From assembly GCA_034440115.1 (NCBI GenBank), contig JAWXBM010000080.1:5824-69823 (forward strand): a stretch of DNA of 64,000 nt, given 5' to 3'. The position numbers were made by a program, and so were the translations under genes. The DNA comes from JAWXBM01 sp034440115. Its GTDB lineage: Bacteria > Pseudomonadota > Gammaproteobacteria > Xanthomonadales > SZUA-36. Shown here piece after piece: positions 35,786 to 44,180 of this stretch (positions are counted from its first letter, which is position 1; the number at the start of each line of letters is the position of its first letter). Below the pieces are notes generated by a model that saw only the letters and a list, made by a program, of their open reading frames with translations, ran no database searches and was not told the DNA's origin.

Positions 35786-35912
35786 TATTTGGGGTCAGAG
35801 TAAAAATTTCTCAGAGGGTGGCCGAAGAGTTTTTACTCTGACCCTAAATATCTCCTCTGACCCCAAATATTTTTTTTGACCCCAAATATTTACCCCAAAT
35901 ATTTTTTCAAAT
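35771..35912. repeat. GGGGTCAGAGTAAA-type hairpin and satellite repeats
   Basis: Left arm 35784-35806 (begins GATATTTGGGGTCAGAG) pairs with 35830-35852 with one mismatch over 23 bp; loop 23 bp. It is followed by four or five short copies of GACCCCAAATATTT. A related, larger hairpin sits at 47697-47784. These resemble recognition elements of REP-associated tyrosine transposases; no such transposase gene is in the window. The insertion destroyed the cupin gene. Confidence 0.85.
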
Positions 35913-35982
35913 ATTTCTTGCTCGACTGACAGAGCTATCCGATGGGATAGAATAGCCCATCGGTTTTGTCAGGAGCTTTAGG

Positions 35983-37491
35983 ATGTCTACACCCCTCAAG
36001 AGCGTCGTCATCCTGGGTGGCGGTTCAGCAGGGTTTCTTTCCGCGCTGACTTTTAAAGCGGTGCTGCCCCACCTTGAAGTTACAGTGCTGCATTCCTCTG
36101 GCATCCCCGTTATCGGTGTGGGTGAATCCACCACCCGAGCGTTACCGAATTTCCTGCATAACACTCTGGGTTTGGATCGATCATCGTTTTACCGCGAGGT
36201 GCGGCCCATCTGGAAGGTAGGGCAGCGGTTGGATTGGGGTGCCAAAGACCGCTCGCACTTCAATTATCCCTTTGATGGCTTTCTGACCAACAAGCGGCCC
36301 GAGCTGCGTATGGTCAATATGCACTATTGCCTGCATGACATGAGCGATGCCGGCTTGTGTTACAGCCAGATGGACCAGTTGCGATCACCGGTTTTCGTGG
36401 ATTCTTCGGGGCGCGTAACCATGCGTGAGCGATTTGGCTATCACATCGAAAACAAGCGCTTTCTCGGTTTTCTGGAGAGAACCGCAGCGAAGCGTGGCAT
36501 TCACATCATCGATGGCCAGGTGCAGGAAGTCATGCGTGCAGAAAATGGCGACATCGCTGCACTCAGCCTTAAACATGGCTCCACTGTAGCCGCTGATTTG
36601 TATGTGGATTGCTCCGGGTTCCGCTCGTTGCTTTTGGGAGAAACTCTGGGCGTAAAAAGGGTCAGCTATGGCGACAACCTGTTCGTGGACTCAGCAGCAG
36701 TGGGTTCCTGGAAACGCGACACGCCCATCATTCCCTACACCAAGGCCAACACCATGGAGCATGGCTGGTGCTGGAATATCGAATTCACCGAACACATCAC
36801 GCGCGGCTACGTATTCTCCTCGCAATTCTGTTCCGACGAAGAGGCGATTCGGGAGCTGAAAGCAAAGAACCCCAAGCTGGGTGACGACATCCGCATCATC
36901 CGCTTCCCTTCGGGCCGTTTCGAGAATTTCTGGGTGCGCAACGTGATTGCCATTGGCAATTCATCCGGTTTTGTCGAGCCGCTGGAAGCCACTGCCCTGC
37001 AATTGATCGTAGAGCAATTGCGCTTTGTCACCAAGGCCTTGCAGGACAGTGAAGGCGATCCACCCCAGGCCATGATCGACTTTGAAAATTACCGCTACCG
37101 TGAGCGCTGGGATGATGTGCGGGATTTCCTGGCGCTGCATTACCGCTACAACCACCAGAGCGATTCGCCCTTCTGGCAACATTGCCGCGCCGAAACCAAG
37201 CTCGGTAAAGCGCAGGAGTTTGTGGATTACTACGTCAAAGCCGGGCCGTCGATACTTTCACTGGGCATGTTTGGTGAACGCAGTATTTTTGGCTACGACG
37301 GTTACATGAATATGCTTTTGGGTATGAAGGTTCCCACCGAACGTCCACCCAAACTCAGCGATGCTGATATTGCCGGCTGGAAAAAGCATCAGGGTGAAAT
37401 CCGCCAGTGGGCGGGCAGTGCTTTAACAGCAGAGAAGGCATTGGAACTGGTGCACAGTCCGGGCTTTAACTGGCAGGCAGTGCAGATGTGA
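35983..37491 (+). CDS. Flavin-dependent tryptophan halogenase-like protein
   Basis: 502 residues, FAD-dependent halogenase fold. The FAD motif GGGSAGFLSAL (residues 11-21) and GVGESTTRAL (about 46-55) match PrnA/RebH-like proteins, as does GNSSGFVEPLEATALQL (about 326-342). The characteristic WxWxIP motif is present only as GWCWNIEF (about 265-272): the final proline is replaced. Many TrpH-family members in such genomes act on unknown substrates, so chlorination of tryptophan is not implied. It has no recognisable partner flavin reductase nearby. Confidence 0.82.
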   Translation: MSTPLKSVVILGGGSAGFLSALTFKAVLPHLEVTVLHSSGIPVIGVGESTTRALPNFLHNTLGLDRSSFYREVRPIWKVGQRLDWGAKDRSHFNYPFDGFLTNKRPELRMVNMHYCLHDMSDAGLCYSQMDQLRSPVFVDSSGRVTMRERFGYHIENKRFLGFLERTAAKRGIHIIDGQVQEVMRAENGDIAALSLKHGSTVAADLYVDCSGFRSLLLGETLGVKRVSYGDNLFVDSAAVGSWKRDTPIIPYTKANTMEHGWCWNIEFTEHITRGYVFSSQFCSDEEAIRELKAKNPKLGDDIRIIRFPSGRFENFWVRNVIAIGNSSGFVEPLEATALQLIVEQLRFVTKALQDSEGDPPQAMIDFENYRYRERWDDVRDFLALHYRYNHQSDSPFWQHCRAETKLGKAQEFVDYYVKAGPSILSLGMFGERSIFGYDGYMNMLLGMKVPTERPPKLSDADIAGWKKHQGEIRQWAGSALTAEKALELVHSPGFNWQAVQM

Positions 37492-37701
37492 TAGGCCACA
37501 ACGGCCTCCTTTTGGGTGATAATCTGGCGCTTGGCACTTTAAATAGCGTGAATTCAACTCGAAAGTGCAACTCTACAAATTTGCTTAGTGGGCAAGCTGC
37601 GTTAGCATGTTGAAGTCGCGGCTTAAAGGCCCAGTCTATACAGCATGAAGTTTCGACGCTAAAACGTCAAAACGCCATACTCGCTTATGGAGTAAACACC
37701 C

Positions 37702-37776
37702 ATGAGCGATCCAACCAAAAGATCCACCATTTATTTCGAAGCGGAAATCCGACAGGCTACTAGTCCTTCGTTTTGA
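37702..37776 (+). pseudogene. Truncated ribbon-helix-helix antitoxin
   Basis: The frame begins MSDPTKRSTIYFEAEIRQA, the N-terminal strand and first helix of a CopG/RHH-type antitoxin (KRSTIYFxxELHxAL in relatives). Homology is lost at about 37755 and the frame ends in the 3' end of xerC. No toxin gene is adjacent. It looks like a deletion or insertion scar beside xerC. Confidence 0.6.
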
Positions 37777-38674
37777 TCTTCTTCGCGCGCGGATGCGCTC
37801 GGTCGTAGACCTTGGCCAGGTGCTGGAAGTCGAGGTGGGTATAAATCTGCGTGGTGGAAATATCGCTGTGGCCCAGCAATTCCTGCACCGCCCGCAAATC
37901 ACCAGAAGACTCCAGCAAATGACTGGCAAAACTGTGCCGCAGCAAATGCGGATAGACGTTTTGCGGCAGGCCCTGCTTTTTGGCCCAGTACTTGACACGA
38001 CTCTGAATGGCGCGCGGGGTCAGCCGTTGACCACTGCGACCGACAAACACCGTCACCACGTCAGTGCCGGCAAATTCGGCCCGCGCCTTGCGCCAGGCCA
38101 GCAATGCACTCAGTGCTTTGCCACCCACCGGCATCATGCGGGTTTTGTTGCCTTTGCCGCTGACGGTAAGCATGCCGCCATTGAGATCAAACTGATCCCA
38201 GTTCAATCCGGCCAACTCTGCCAGCCGCAAGCCGGAGGAATAGAACAACTCCATCATGGCCTTGTCGCGAATGGCGATGGTGCTGTCACAGGGAAAATCC
38301 AGCAAATGCGCCATCGCATCGGTGTCCAGCGTGGCTGGCAGTTTTCGCCCGGATTTGGGTGCCCGCACTGCGGCGGCGGGATTGGCTTTGGCCTCGCCTT
38401 CGCGCAATAACCAGCCATAAAAACTGCGAATGGCGGAGAGCAGACGTTGCAGGGTCTTACCGCCCTGACCCTTGCGATGCATGGCAGCGACAAAAGCGCG
38501 CACATCGTGTTCGGCAACTTTGGCGGGGTGAGCAATGGAACGCAAGTCCATGCCTTGTCTGAAGGAATTCAAGTCACGCTGATAGGCCTTGATGGTCAGC
38601 GGTGACAGACCGCGTTCAACTTGCAAATATTTGAGAAATCGCTGGATCAGCTCATGCATGGCCATTCCTTGCAC
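37760..38674 (-). CDS. xerC: XerC, tyrosine site-specific recombinase
   Basis: 304-residue recombinase that resolves chromosome dimers with XerD. The catalytic residues are in SSGLRLAELAGL (Arg), HLLRHSFASHLL (His-x-x-Arg) and TTQIYTHLD (nucleophile Tyr). The N-terminal core-binding domain begins LIQRFLKYLQVERGLSPLTIKAYQRDL. Location after dapF and DUF484 is the usual gammaproteobacterial order. Its 3' end abuts the truncated RHH fragment. Confidence 0.95.
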   Translation of the reverse strand: MQGMAMHELIQRFLKYLQVERGLSPLTIKAYQRDLNSFRQGMDLRSIAHPAKVAEHDVRAFVAAMHRKGQGGKTLQRLLSAIRSFYGWLLREGEAKANPAAAVRAPKSGRKLPATLDTDAMAHLLDFPCDSTIAIRDKAMMELFYSSGLRLAELAGLNWDQFDLNGGMLTVSGKGNKTRMMPVGGKALSALLAWRKARAEFAGTDVVTVFVGRSGQRLTPRAIQSRVKYWAKKQGLPQNVYPHLLRHSFASHLLESSGDLRAVQELLGHSDISTTQIYTHLDFQHLAKVYDRAHPRAKKIKTKD

Positions 38675-38710
38675 AGCGCTGTGCTCGAAAGGATCACAGG
38701 CTTTCCCTGA

Positions 38711-38749
38711 GTGCCATGGTCAGGTGCCATGGTCAAGCGCCATAGTTAA
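38711..38749. repeat. 13-bp tandem repeat, 3 copies, at the DUF484/xerC junction
   Basis: GTGCCATGGTCAG, GTGCCATGGTCAA and GCGCCATAGTTAA in series; the last copy includes the DUF484 stop codon. A similar 13-bp array occurs at the dapF/DUF484 junction. Confidence 0.9.
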
Positions 38750-39450
38750 GCGCTGCGGCGCTGCTCTTCGGGCTCGACATTCGCCAGGCTGCTGGCGATA
38801 ACGTCCGCCAGGAGATCAAGGAACAGGGTGCCCATGCCAGGATAGAAACGGCCAGGATCACTGCTGCCTATGGCCAGCATGCCATCCTGGCCACCCTGGC
38901 CAATGGGTACCAGTGCGGTTGATTTCACCCACTGAGCTGTTGCGTCGAACAGGATGGAAAGTTTACTTTCGTTCATGCGACCACAGGTTGTGTGATCCTG
39001 TGATAGCTGGTTGTGAAAGAGTTTTGCGGGTTCATCATTCCGATCCAACCATTGTGCCTGTTGGCCTGCCATGGCTGCCAAATCAGGATCAAACAGGAAT
39101 ACTTTCACCGAATCGGCTTTGAAGTCTTGTTTGAGGCTGTGTGTCAGGTGCTGGAAAAACTCTGCAGGTTGAGCAATGGACAACAATTCCAGGGTCAACT
39201 GGTGCAAGCGCGACATCAACTGCTCGTTCTCAGAGGCTACATGCACCAACCGGTTCAACTGGCGACTCAGCTCAAAATTCTGGCTGCGCAAATGCCTGAC
39301 CTGGCGCTCTATCAAAGAAGAAGCTGCGCCACTGGCGTGTGGCAGGTTCAGTACATCCAGAACATCAGGGTAGTCTTTCAGAAAATCCGGGTTCTTGCGC
39401 AGAAATGCGGCAACAACATCGCTCAGGCTCGACTTGTTTTCACTCACCAT
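38746..39450 (-). CDS. DUF484 family protein
   Basis: 234 residues of the DUF484 family, found beside xerC and dapF in many gammaproteobacteria. The fold is GAF-like; the centre (SVKVFLFDPDLAAMAG) and C-terminal GMLAIGSSDPGRFYPGMGTLFL match it. No function is established. The N-terminal half is probably helical. Confidence 0.9.
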   Translation of the reverse strand: MVSENKSSLSDVVAAFLRKNPDFLKDYPDVLDVLNLPHASGAASSLIERQVRHLRSQNFELSRQLNRLVHVASENEQLMSRLHQLTLELLSIAQPAEFFQHLTHSLKQDFKADSVKVFLFDPDLAAMAGQQAQWLDRNDEPAKLFHNQLSQDHTTCGRMNESKLSILFDATAQWVKSTALVPIGQGGQDGMLAIGSSDPGRFYPGMGTLFLDLLADVIASSLANVEPEEQRRSA

Positions 39451-39502
39451 TCTTGCTCTTTGTCATGTTGGTTATTTTCGCTTATGGCCAGTTTCTTGGT
39501 TA

Positions 39503-39541
39503 GAGTTCATGGCTAGGCTTCATGGTCAGGCTTCATGTATA
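39503..39541. repeat. 13-bp tandem repeat, about 3 copies, over the dapF 3' end
   Basis: GTTCATGGCTA, GGCTTCATGGTCA and GGCTTCATGTATA; on the minus strand this reads CATGAAGCCTGAC and so on. It overlaps the dapF stop codon and spells the last residues (YMKPDHEA). Confidence 0.85.
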
Positions 39542-40415
39542 GCTTGCCACTGAACACATGGGTGGCTGGACCCTTCATCCTGACACCTTCCCCGAATGCT
39601 GGCCACTTTATCACAAGAAGTCCGCCGGGTAGAAAAACCTGGACCACCTCATCCACACGTTGTGCTTTACGCAAGATTGCCACGGCTGCACAGGCGCCCG
39701 AACCACAGGCCAAGGTTTCTCCCACGCCGCGCTCGAACACTCGCAGGCGAATATTGCCGCGATCCAGTATTTGCACAAAGCCAATATTGCAGCCCTCGGG
39801 AAAAACGCTGTGTTTGCCCAAAAAGCTGCCGATGGCTTCAACCTCTGCCTGATCTATATTTTCTACTTCCAGCAGGGCATGTGGGTTACCCATGGAGGCT
39901 GCACCAAAGCGCAAATTTCCAAACGGTGATTCCAACTCGTAGGAATTGTCATGACTGATCAAGTCAATGGGCACCTGCTTAGCCGCAAAGCGGGGCGCAC
40001 CCATATCGAGTTCAAATTCACCATCTTTGCCGGGTGTTACCACGATGGGCCCGGCTGGGCTGTCCAGCGAAAATTGAGTATCGTTGGCACCGTTCATTTG
40101 CAGGTAGAGCGCGATGCAGCGGGCACCATTACCACACTGACCCGCCGGGCTGCCGTCGGTATTGCGAATCTCGTAGGCGGCCAGGCAATCAGGTCGGCTT
40201 GAACTGCGTACGATTAAAATCTGGTCGCAGCCTATGCCCAAACGCCGGTCGGCGATCAGGGCAGCCTGGCTGGCATCCAATTGTTGCTTTGAATCGCGCC
40301 AATCGAGCAGGACAAAATCATTGCCCGCTCCGTGCATTTTGTGAAACACCACTGGCTCTTGCCAGAGCTCCTGCCGAAGCTCCCGATGAGAGACAGGCAA
40401 ACCCTCAGAGCTCAT
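39513..40415 (-). CDS. dapF: Diaminopimelate epimerase
   Basis: 300 residues; converts LL- to meso-diaminopimelate for peptidoglycan and lysine. Both catalytic cysteines are visible: SPAGQCGNGARC and ETLACGSGACAA. The characteristic FHKMHGAGNDFVLLD begins at about residue 25. The start at 40415 overlaps lptM by 11 bp; in-frame ATGs further up run into lptM and unrelated sequence. The C-terminus lies in a tandem repeat. Confidence 0.96.
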   Translation of the reverse strand: MSSEGLPVSHRELRQELWQEPVVFHKMHGAGNDFVLLDWRDSKQQLDASQAALIADRRLGIGCDQILIVRSSSRPDCLAAYEIRNTDGSPAGQCGNGARCIALYLQMNGANDTQFSLDSPAGPIVVTPGKDGEFELDMGAPRFAAKQVPIDLISHDNSYELESPFGNLRFGAASMGNPHALLEVENIDQAEVEAIGSFLGKHSVFPEGCNIGFVQILDRGNIRLRVFERGVGETLACGSGACAAVAILRKAQRVDEVVQVFLPGGLLVIKWPAFGEGVRMKGPATHVFSGKLYMKPDHEA

Positions 40416-40629
40416 CGTCCTGCTCGTTTTCAGAATTGCCATCCGGCAGATTATCTTCTTTGTCGAGCGCCGCTTCCATTGTGTCTGGAGCATTTGCAGC
40501 CGGGCTGGTAACTGCCGGTGTGGCGGATTCATCCGGTAAGTACAACGGGCCGCGTTGGCCGCAGGCAGTGAGCAGGGCTGCCAGCACAAAAGTGCAGGCA
40601 AAGATTCGGTAACTGGTCATGTTGGTCAC
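40405..40629 (-). CDS. lptM: LptM (YifL-type) outer-membrane lipoprotein
   Basis: 74-residue lipoprotein with lipobox LLTAC and the conserved GQRGPLYLPDE that follows in LptM. LptM assists oxidative maturation of the LptD/LptE LPS translocon. Its place upstream of dapF is the usual one. The C-terminal half is acidic and variable. A second ATG at 40620 is possible. Confidence 0.9.
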   Translation of the reverse strand: MTNMTSYRIFACTFVLAALLTACGQRGPLYLPDESATPAVTSPAANAPDTMEAALDKEDNLPDGNSENEQDDEL

Positions 40630-40732
40630 GGCAGAATTTAGCGGATTTGGACTGTTACACTATACGCCATGAGTCGGGCTTAGGCAGCCCAAAGAAAAAG
40701 ACCAAAGAAGTGTTGGGCAAAAGGAAACAGGA

Positions 40733-41410
40733 ATGCTTGAAACGGTAGAAGTCGAAACCGGCGCAGCTCCGACCCGTGCGGTGATCTGGTTGCACGGCCT
40801 GGGTGCCGATGGCCATGATTTTGAGCCGGTAGTGCCGCACTTGTTGTGGCCCGGCGCACCTGCTATCCGTTTCGTTTTTCCGCATGCCACGATACGCCCG
40901 GTTACGGTCAACGGCGGCATGAGCATGCGCGCCTGGTATGACATCGTTTCAATTGATGGCGACCGGGCGCACGATCAGGCGGCTATCAGGCAAAGCATGG
41001 CACAAACCCAAGAGTTGATTGCACATCAGGTTGAGCGGGGTATAGCAGCAGAGCGAATTATACTGGCCGGATTTTCCCAGGGCGGTGCCATCGCCATACA
41101 GGTCGCCCTCAGGCAGCAGCCTGCTTTGGCTGGTTTGATGGCGCTGTCTACCTATTTGTTGCTGGCGGATCAGTTGAAAAGCGATGCAAGCCTGGTTTCC
41201 AGCGTGCCGGCCAAGCTACCGGTCTTCATGGCTCACGGGCAAATGGACCCGGTGGTGCCTTATGCCATGGGCGAGAACGCCGCCAGCGCGCTGCGAGAGT
41301 TGGGTTGTGAGGTCAGTTGGCACAGCTATCCCATCCAGCATTCCGTCAGTATGGATGAGATCAGGGATATCAGCGCCTGGTTGCAGAAATGTTTTGCGCA
41401 GGAAGCCTAG
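40733..41410 (+). CDS. Carboxylesterase, phospholipase/carboxylesterase family
   Basis: 225-residue alpha/beta hydrolase of the acyl-protein-thioesterase-like group. Nucleophile motif GFSQGGAIA (about residues 115-123), Asp in GQMDPVVP (about 170) and His in IQHSVS (about 203) form the triad. IWLHGLGADGHDF is the family start. Substrates are short-chain esters in known relatives. Divergent from lptM. Confidence 0.9.
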   Translation: MLETVEVETGAAPTRAVIWLHGLGADGHDFEPVVPHLLWPGAPAIRFVFPHATIRPVTVNGGMSMRAWYDIVSIDGDRAHDQAAIRQSMAQTQELIAHQVERGIAAERIILAGFSQGGAIAIQVALRQQPALAGLMALSTYLLLADQLKSDASLVSSVPAKLPVFMAHGQMDPVVPYAMGENAASALRELGCEVSWHSYPIQHSVSMDEIRDISAWLQKCFAQEA

Positions 41411-41437
41411 CGGAAGCCGCGTAATGGAAATCACCTA

Positions 41438-42508
41438 GTGGACAATCGGCTGGAGCAAGAGCTTGAGCTGGATTCGCCGGGCGTTTATCCGCCCACCTTC
41501 TGCACCTGGCGCGTGCTGGTGGCCGTTATGGTGATCACCGAGTTGGCGGTATTTCTCATTGGCATAGGCAAGGATGAAATGCCGGGTTGGGGCTGGTTAA
41601 GCCTGGCCAGCCTGTACGCGCAATGGCTGGCCCTGTTCTGTATTTCCGGCCTGTGTATCAGCAGCGGCTGGATCAACCGCATGTCAGCTTCAGGTGCTTG
41701 GACAGGCAGTTGGCTGATCGTGGTGTTGCTGACGGCAGCATTCAGTTACGGTGCCTGGCAGGCTTATCCTTTGTTGCGGCTGCAGAGTGAGTTGCCCAGC
41801 GCCCGCAGCTTCGTACTGGAAAGTGTCTTCGCTGTGGCCATTGTGGCAGCGGTTTTTTTGCGCTATTTATTGATACGGGCGCGCTGGCGCGCGGAATTAA
41901 TGGCTCAGGCCGAGGCTCGTGTGCAGGCTTTGCAGGCGCGCATTCGCCCCCATTTCCTGTTCAACAGCCTCAATACCATTGCCAGCCTGGTGCCGGTGGA
42001 CCCCAAGAACGCCGAATCGGCTATCGAAGACCTGGCGGATATTTTCCGTGGCAGCATGCGCCGCGCTGATCAGCCCATCAGCCTGGCGGACGAACTCAGC
42101 CTGGCGCGGCAGTACCTGGACATGGAGAAGCGCCGCCTCGGCGAGCGCTTGCAAATTGACTGGCGTGTGGCCGAGTTACCGGCCAATGCGGCAATCTTGC
42201 CGCTGATGCTCCAGCCGCTGCTGGAGAATGCAGTGGGACATGGCATACAGGCAAACCCCGAAGGTGGCAAAATCAGCGTCTACGGCCGCTCGGAAGGTGA
42301 TCAGGTGGTCATTACGATTGCTAATCCGGTTGCGCCCAAGGGTCATGTGGTGCCAGCGCATTTGATTGGGCACGGCATGGCCATACCGAACATTCGCGAC
42401 CGCTTGCGCCTGGCCTATGGTTCGCGCGCCGGCCTGGTTACCTATCATAATGATGAACAATTTTACGTAGTCATGAGCCTGCCCTATGTTGCGCATACTG
42501 ATCGTTGA
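41438..42508 (+). CDS. AlgZ/LytS-type membrane sensor histidine kinase
   Basis: 356 residues with four N-terminal membrane spans (about residues 20-150), then a HisKA-like His_kinase domain with phospho-acceptor motif RPHFLFNSLNTI (about 170) and the ATPase N-box LPLMLQPLLENAVGHGI. Paired with the LytTR regulator downstream by a 23-bp overlap, as Pseudomonas algZ (fimS)/algR; the latter are also next to hemC. GTG start. Alginate-related function is not implied. Confidence 0.9.
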   Translation: MDNRLEQELELDSPGVYPPTFCTWRVLVAVMVITELAVFLIGIGKDEMPGWGWLSLASLYAQWLALFCISGLCISSGWINRMSASGAWTGSWLIVVLLTAAFSYGAWQAYPLLRLQSELPSARSFVLESVFAVAIVAAVFLRYLLIRARWRAELMAQAEARVQALQARIRPHFLFNSLNTIASLVPVDPKNAESAIEDLADIFRGSMRRADQPISLADELSLARQYLDMEKRRLGERLQIDWRVAELPANAAILPLMLQPLLENAVGHGIQANPEGGKISVYGRSEGDQVVITIANPVAPKGHVVPAHLIGHGMAIPNIRDRLRLAYGSRAGLVTYHNDEQFYVVMSLPYVAHTDR

Positions 42509-43199
42509 TGATGAAGCACCGGCGCGGGATCGCATGCGCCGCATGCTGTCCGAACTGCCCGACTTTGACGTGGTAGGCGAGGCCGGTTCGGGGCAGCAGG
42601 CCCTGCAGTCCATCGAGGAATTATTTCCCGATATCCTGCTATTGGATATATCCATGCCGGGCATGGATGGCATGACGCTGGCGCGCACACTGCAAAAAGG
42701 CGGCTTGCAGCCGGCTGTGATCTTTTGTACTGCCTACCAGAACCAGGCGTTGGAAGCGTTTGAAGCCGAAGCGGTGGATTACCTGATCAAGCCGGTACGA
42801 GCGGAACGACTGGTGCAGGCATTGGAAAAAGCCCGGCGTTTTATCGGCGACCGCGCAGACCAGGCACCCAACGCCTATCTCAAGTCAACGGTGGGTGGAA
42901 AAGTCCTGTTAACCCCAGTGCATCGGGTGATCTGTCTGCTGGCCGAGGACCGGTACACCACAGTGGTGCATGAGAAAGGCAAGACCGTTATTGACGACTC
43001 ACTCACTGAATTGGAAGCGCGCTTTGATAAAGAGTTCTTTCGCATTCACCGCAATGCTTTGATCTCCACGCGCCATTTGCGTGGCCTGGAACGTGGCGAT
43101 AATGGCTCTGTGGTTGCGGTGCTCAGTGGCACCGGGGAACGCCCCGAGGTCAGCCGTCGCAACGTGGCAGCATTGCGCAAATTGTTGGCAGAGCTTTAA
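42486..43199 (+). CDS. algR: AlgR-type LytTR response regulator
   Basis: 237-residue regulator: receiver domain with IVDDEAPARDRMR and phosphorylation site LLLDISMPGMDGM (Asp about 54), then a LytTR DNA-binding domain (FFRIHRNALISTRHLRGL, about residues 180-197). The symbol follows gene order (algZ-algR-hemC); the targets here are unknown. Confidence 0.9.
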   Translation: MLRILIVDDEAPARDRMRRMLSELPDFDVVGEAGSGQQALQSIEELFPDILLLDISMPGMDGMTLARTLQKGGLQPAVIFCTAYQNQALEAFEAEAVDYLIKPVRAERLVQALEKARRFIGDRADQAPNAYLKSTVGGKVLLTPVHRVICLLAEDRYTTVVHEKGKTVIDDSLTELEARFDKEFFRIHRNALISTRHLRGLERGDNGSVVAVLSGTGERPEVSRRNVAALRKLLAEL

Positions 43200-43201
43200 G
43201 T

Positions 43202-44125
43202 ATGTCCGAATCCGGAATTTTGAAAATCGCCACGCGCAAAAGTGCACTCGCGTTGTGGCAAGCCGAACATGTGGCCTCGCTGTTACGCCAGCAGCATTCG
43301 GGAATACAGGTAGAACTGTTACCGCTGGTTACCGAAGGCGATCGCATTCTGGATAAGCCGCTGGCCAGCATCGGCGGCAAAGGATTGTTCCTGAAAGAAC
43401 TGGAGCGGGCGTTGCTGGATGGCGAAGCGGATCTGGCGGTGCATTCGATGAAAGATGTGCCGGGGGAAATGACCCCCGGCCTGCGCGTGGATATCGTGCT
43501 TGAGCGGGCTAATCCGTTCGATGCTTTGTTGTCGCGCGATGGCCAGCGCCTGGCTGAATTGCCCACTGGTGCGCGTATCGGCAGCAGCAGCCTGCGGCGG
43601 CAGTGCCAATTACTGGCTGCACGCCCGGATCTGCGCGTGCTGGACCTGCGTGGCAACGTTGACACCCGTATCCGCAAACTGCAGGCTGGTGAGTACGAAG
43701 CTATCATTCTGGCGTATGCCGGGCTGGAGCGCCTGGCAATGCACGGGTTGGTAACGGAAACCCTTGCAGCGCCTGCTTGGCTGCCGGCACCTACCCAGGG
43801 CACGATTGGTATCCAGTATCCTGAATCGGCTGAACAGACCCGGGAATTGTTATTGCCTTTGAACCATGCTGAAACCGCCTTGCGCACCCAGGCGGAACGT
43901 GGTGTTGCCCGTCGACTGCAGGGCAGTTGCCAGGTGCCGCTGGCGGTGTTTGCTGAGATCAGCGCAGGCCTGCTCAACCTGCAGGCACTGGTGGGCGAGC
44001 CGGATGGAAGTCGTGTCCTGCGCGCTCAGCGACAGGGAGCGGTTGCCGATTTGCTCCAATTGGTAGAAGCCCTTGCCGATGATTTGTTGCAGCAAGGCGC
44101 AGATCAGATCATTGCCCGCGCCTGA
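43202..44125 (+). CDS. hemC: Porphobilinogen deaminase
   Basis: 307 residues; polymerises four porphobilinogens to hydroxymethylbilane. The dipyrromethane-cofactor cysteine is in LQGSCQVPLA (about residue 243). KIATRKSALALWQA, HSMKDVPGEM and RIGSSSLRRQCQL are family signatures. Starts 2 bp after algR and leads into hemD. Confidence 0.97.
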   Translation: MSESGILKIATRKSALALWQAEHVASLLRQQHSGIQVELLPLVTEGDRILDKPLASIGGKGLFLKELERALLDGEADLAVHSMKDVPGEMTPGLRVDIVLERANPFDALLSRDGQRLAELPTGARIGSSSLRRQCQLLAARPDLRVLDLRGNVDTRIRKLQAGEYEAIILAYAGLERLAMHGLVTETLAAPAWLPAPTQGTIGIQYPESAEQTRELLLPLNHAETALRTQAERGVARRLQGSCQVPLAVFAEISAGLLNLQALVGEPDGSRVLRAQRQGAVADLLQLVEALADDLLQQGADQIIARA

Positions 44126-44180
44126 AATGCCCGTGTCTGCAATGTCTGAGTCTGAAATACTCGGGCCTGAAATACCCATT
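44121..44180. repeat. 15-bp tandem repeat, 4 degenerate copies, at the hemC/hemD junction
   Basis: CCTGAAATGCCCGTG, TCTGCAATGTCTGAG, TCTGAAATACTCGGG and CCTGAAATACCCATT run in register. The first contains the hemC stop and the likely hemD ATG; the rest encode the hemD leader PVSAMSESEILGPEIPI. The array expands the N-terminus in steps of five codons. Confidence 0.8.

Noticed and set aside
37492..37701. Integron or attC site next to xerC
   Set aside because: XerC is the housekeeping recombinase in its normal dapF-DUF484-xerC place; I see no attC-like core sites and no cassettes.
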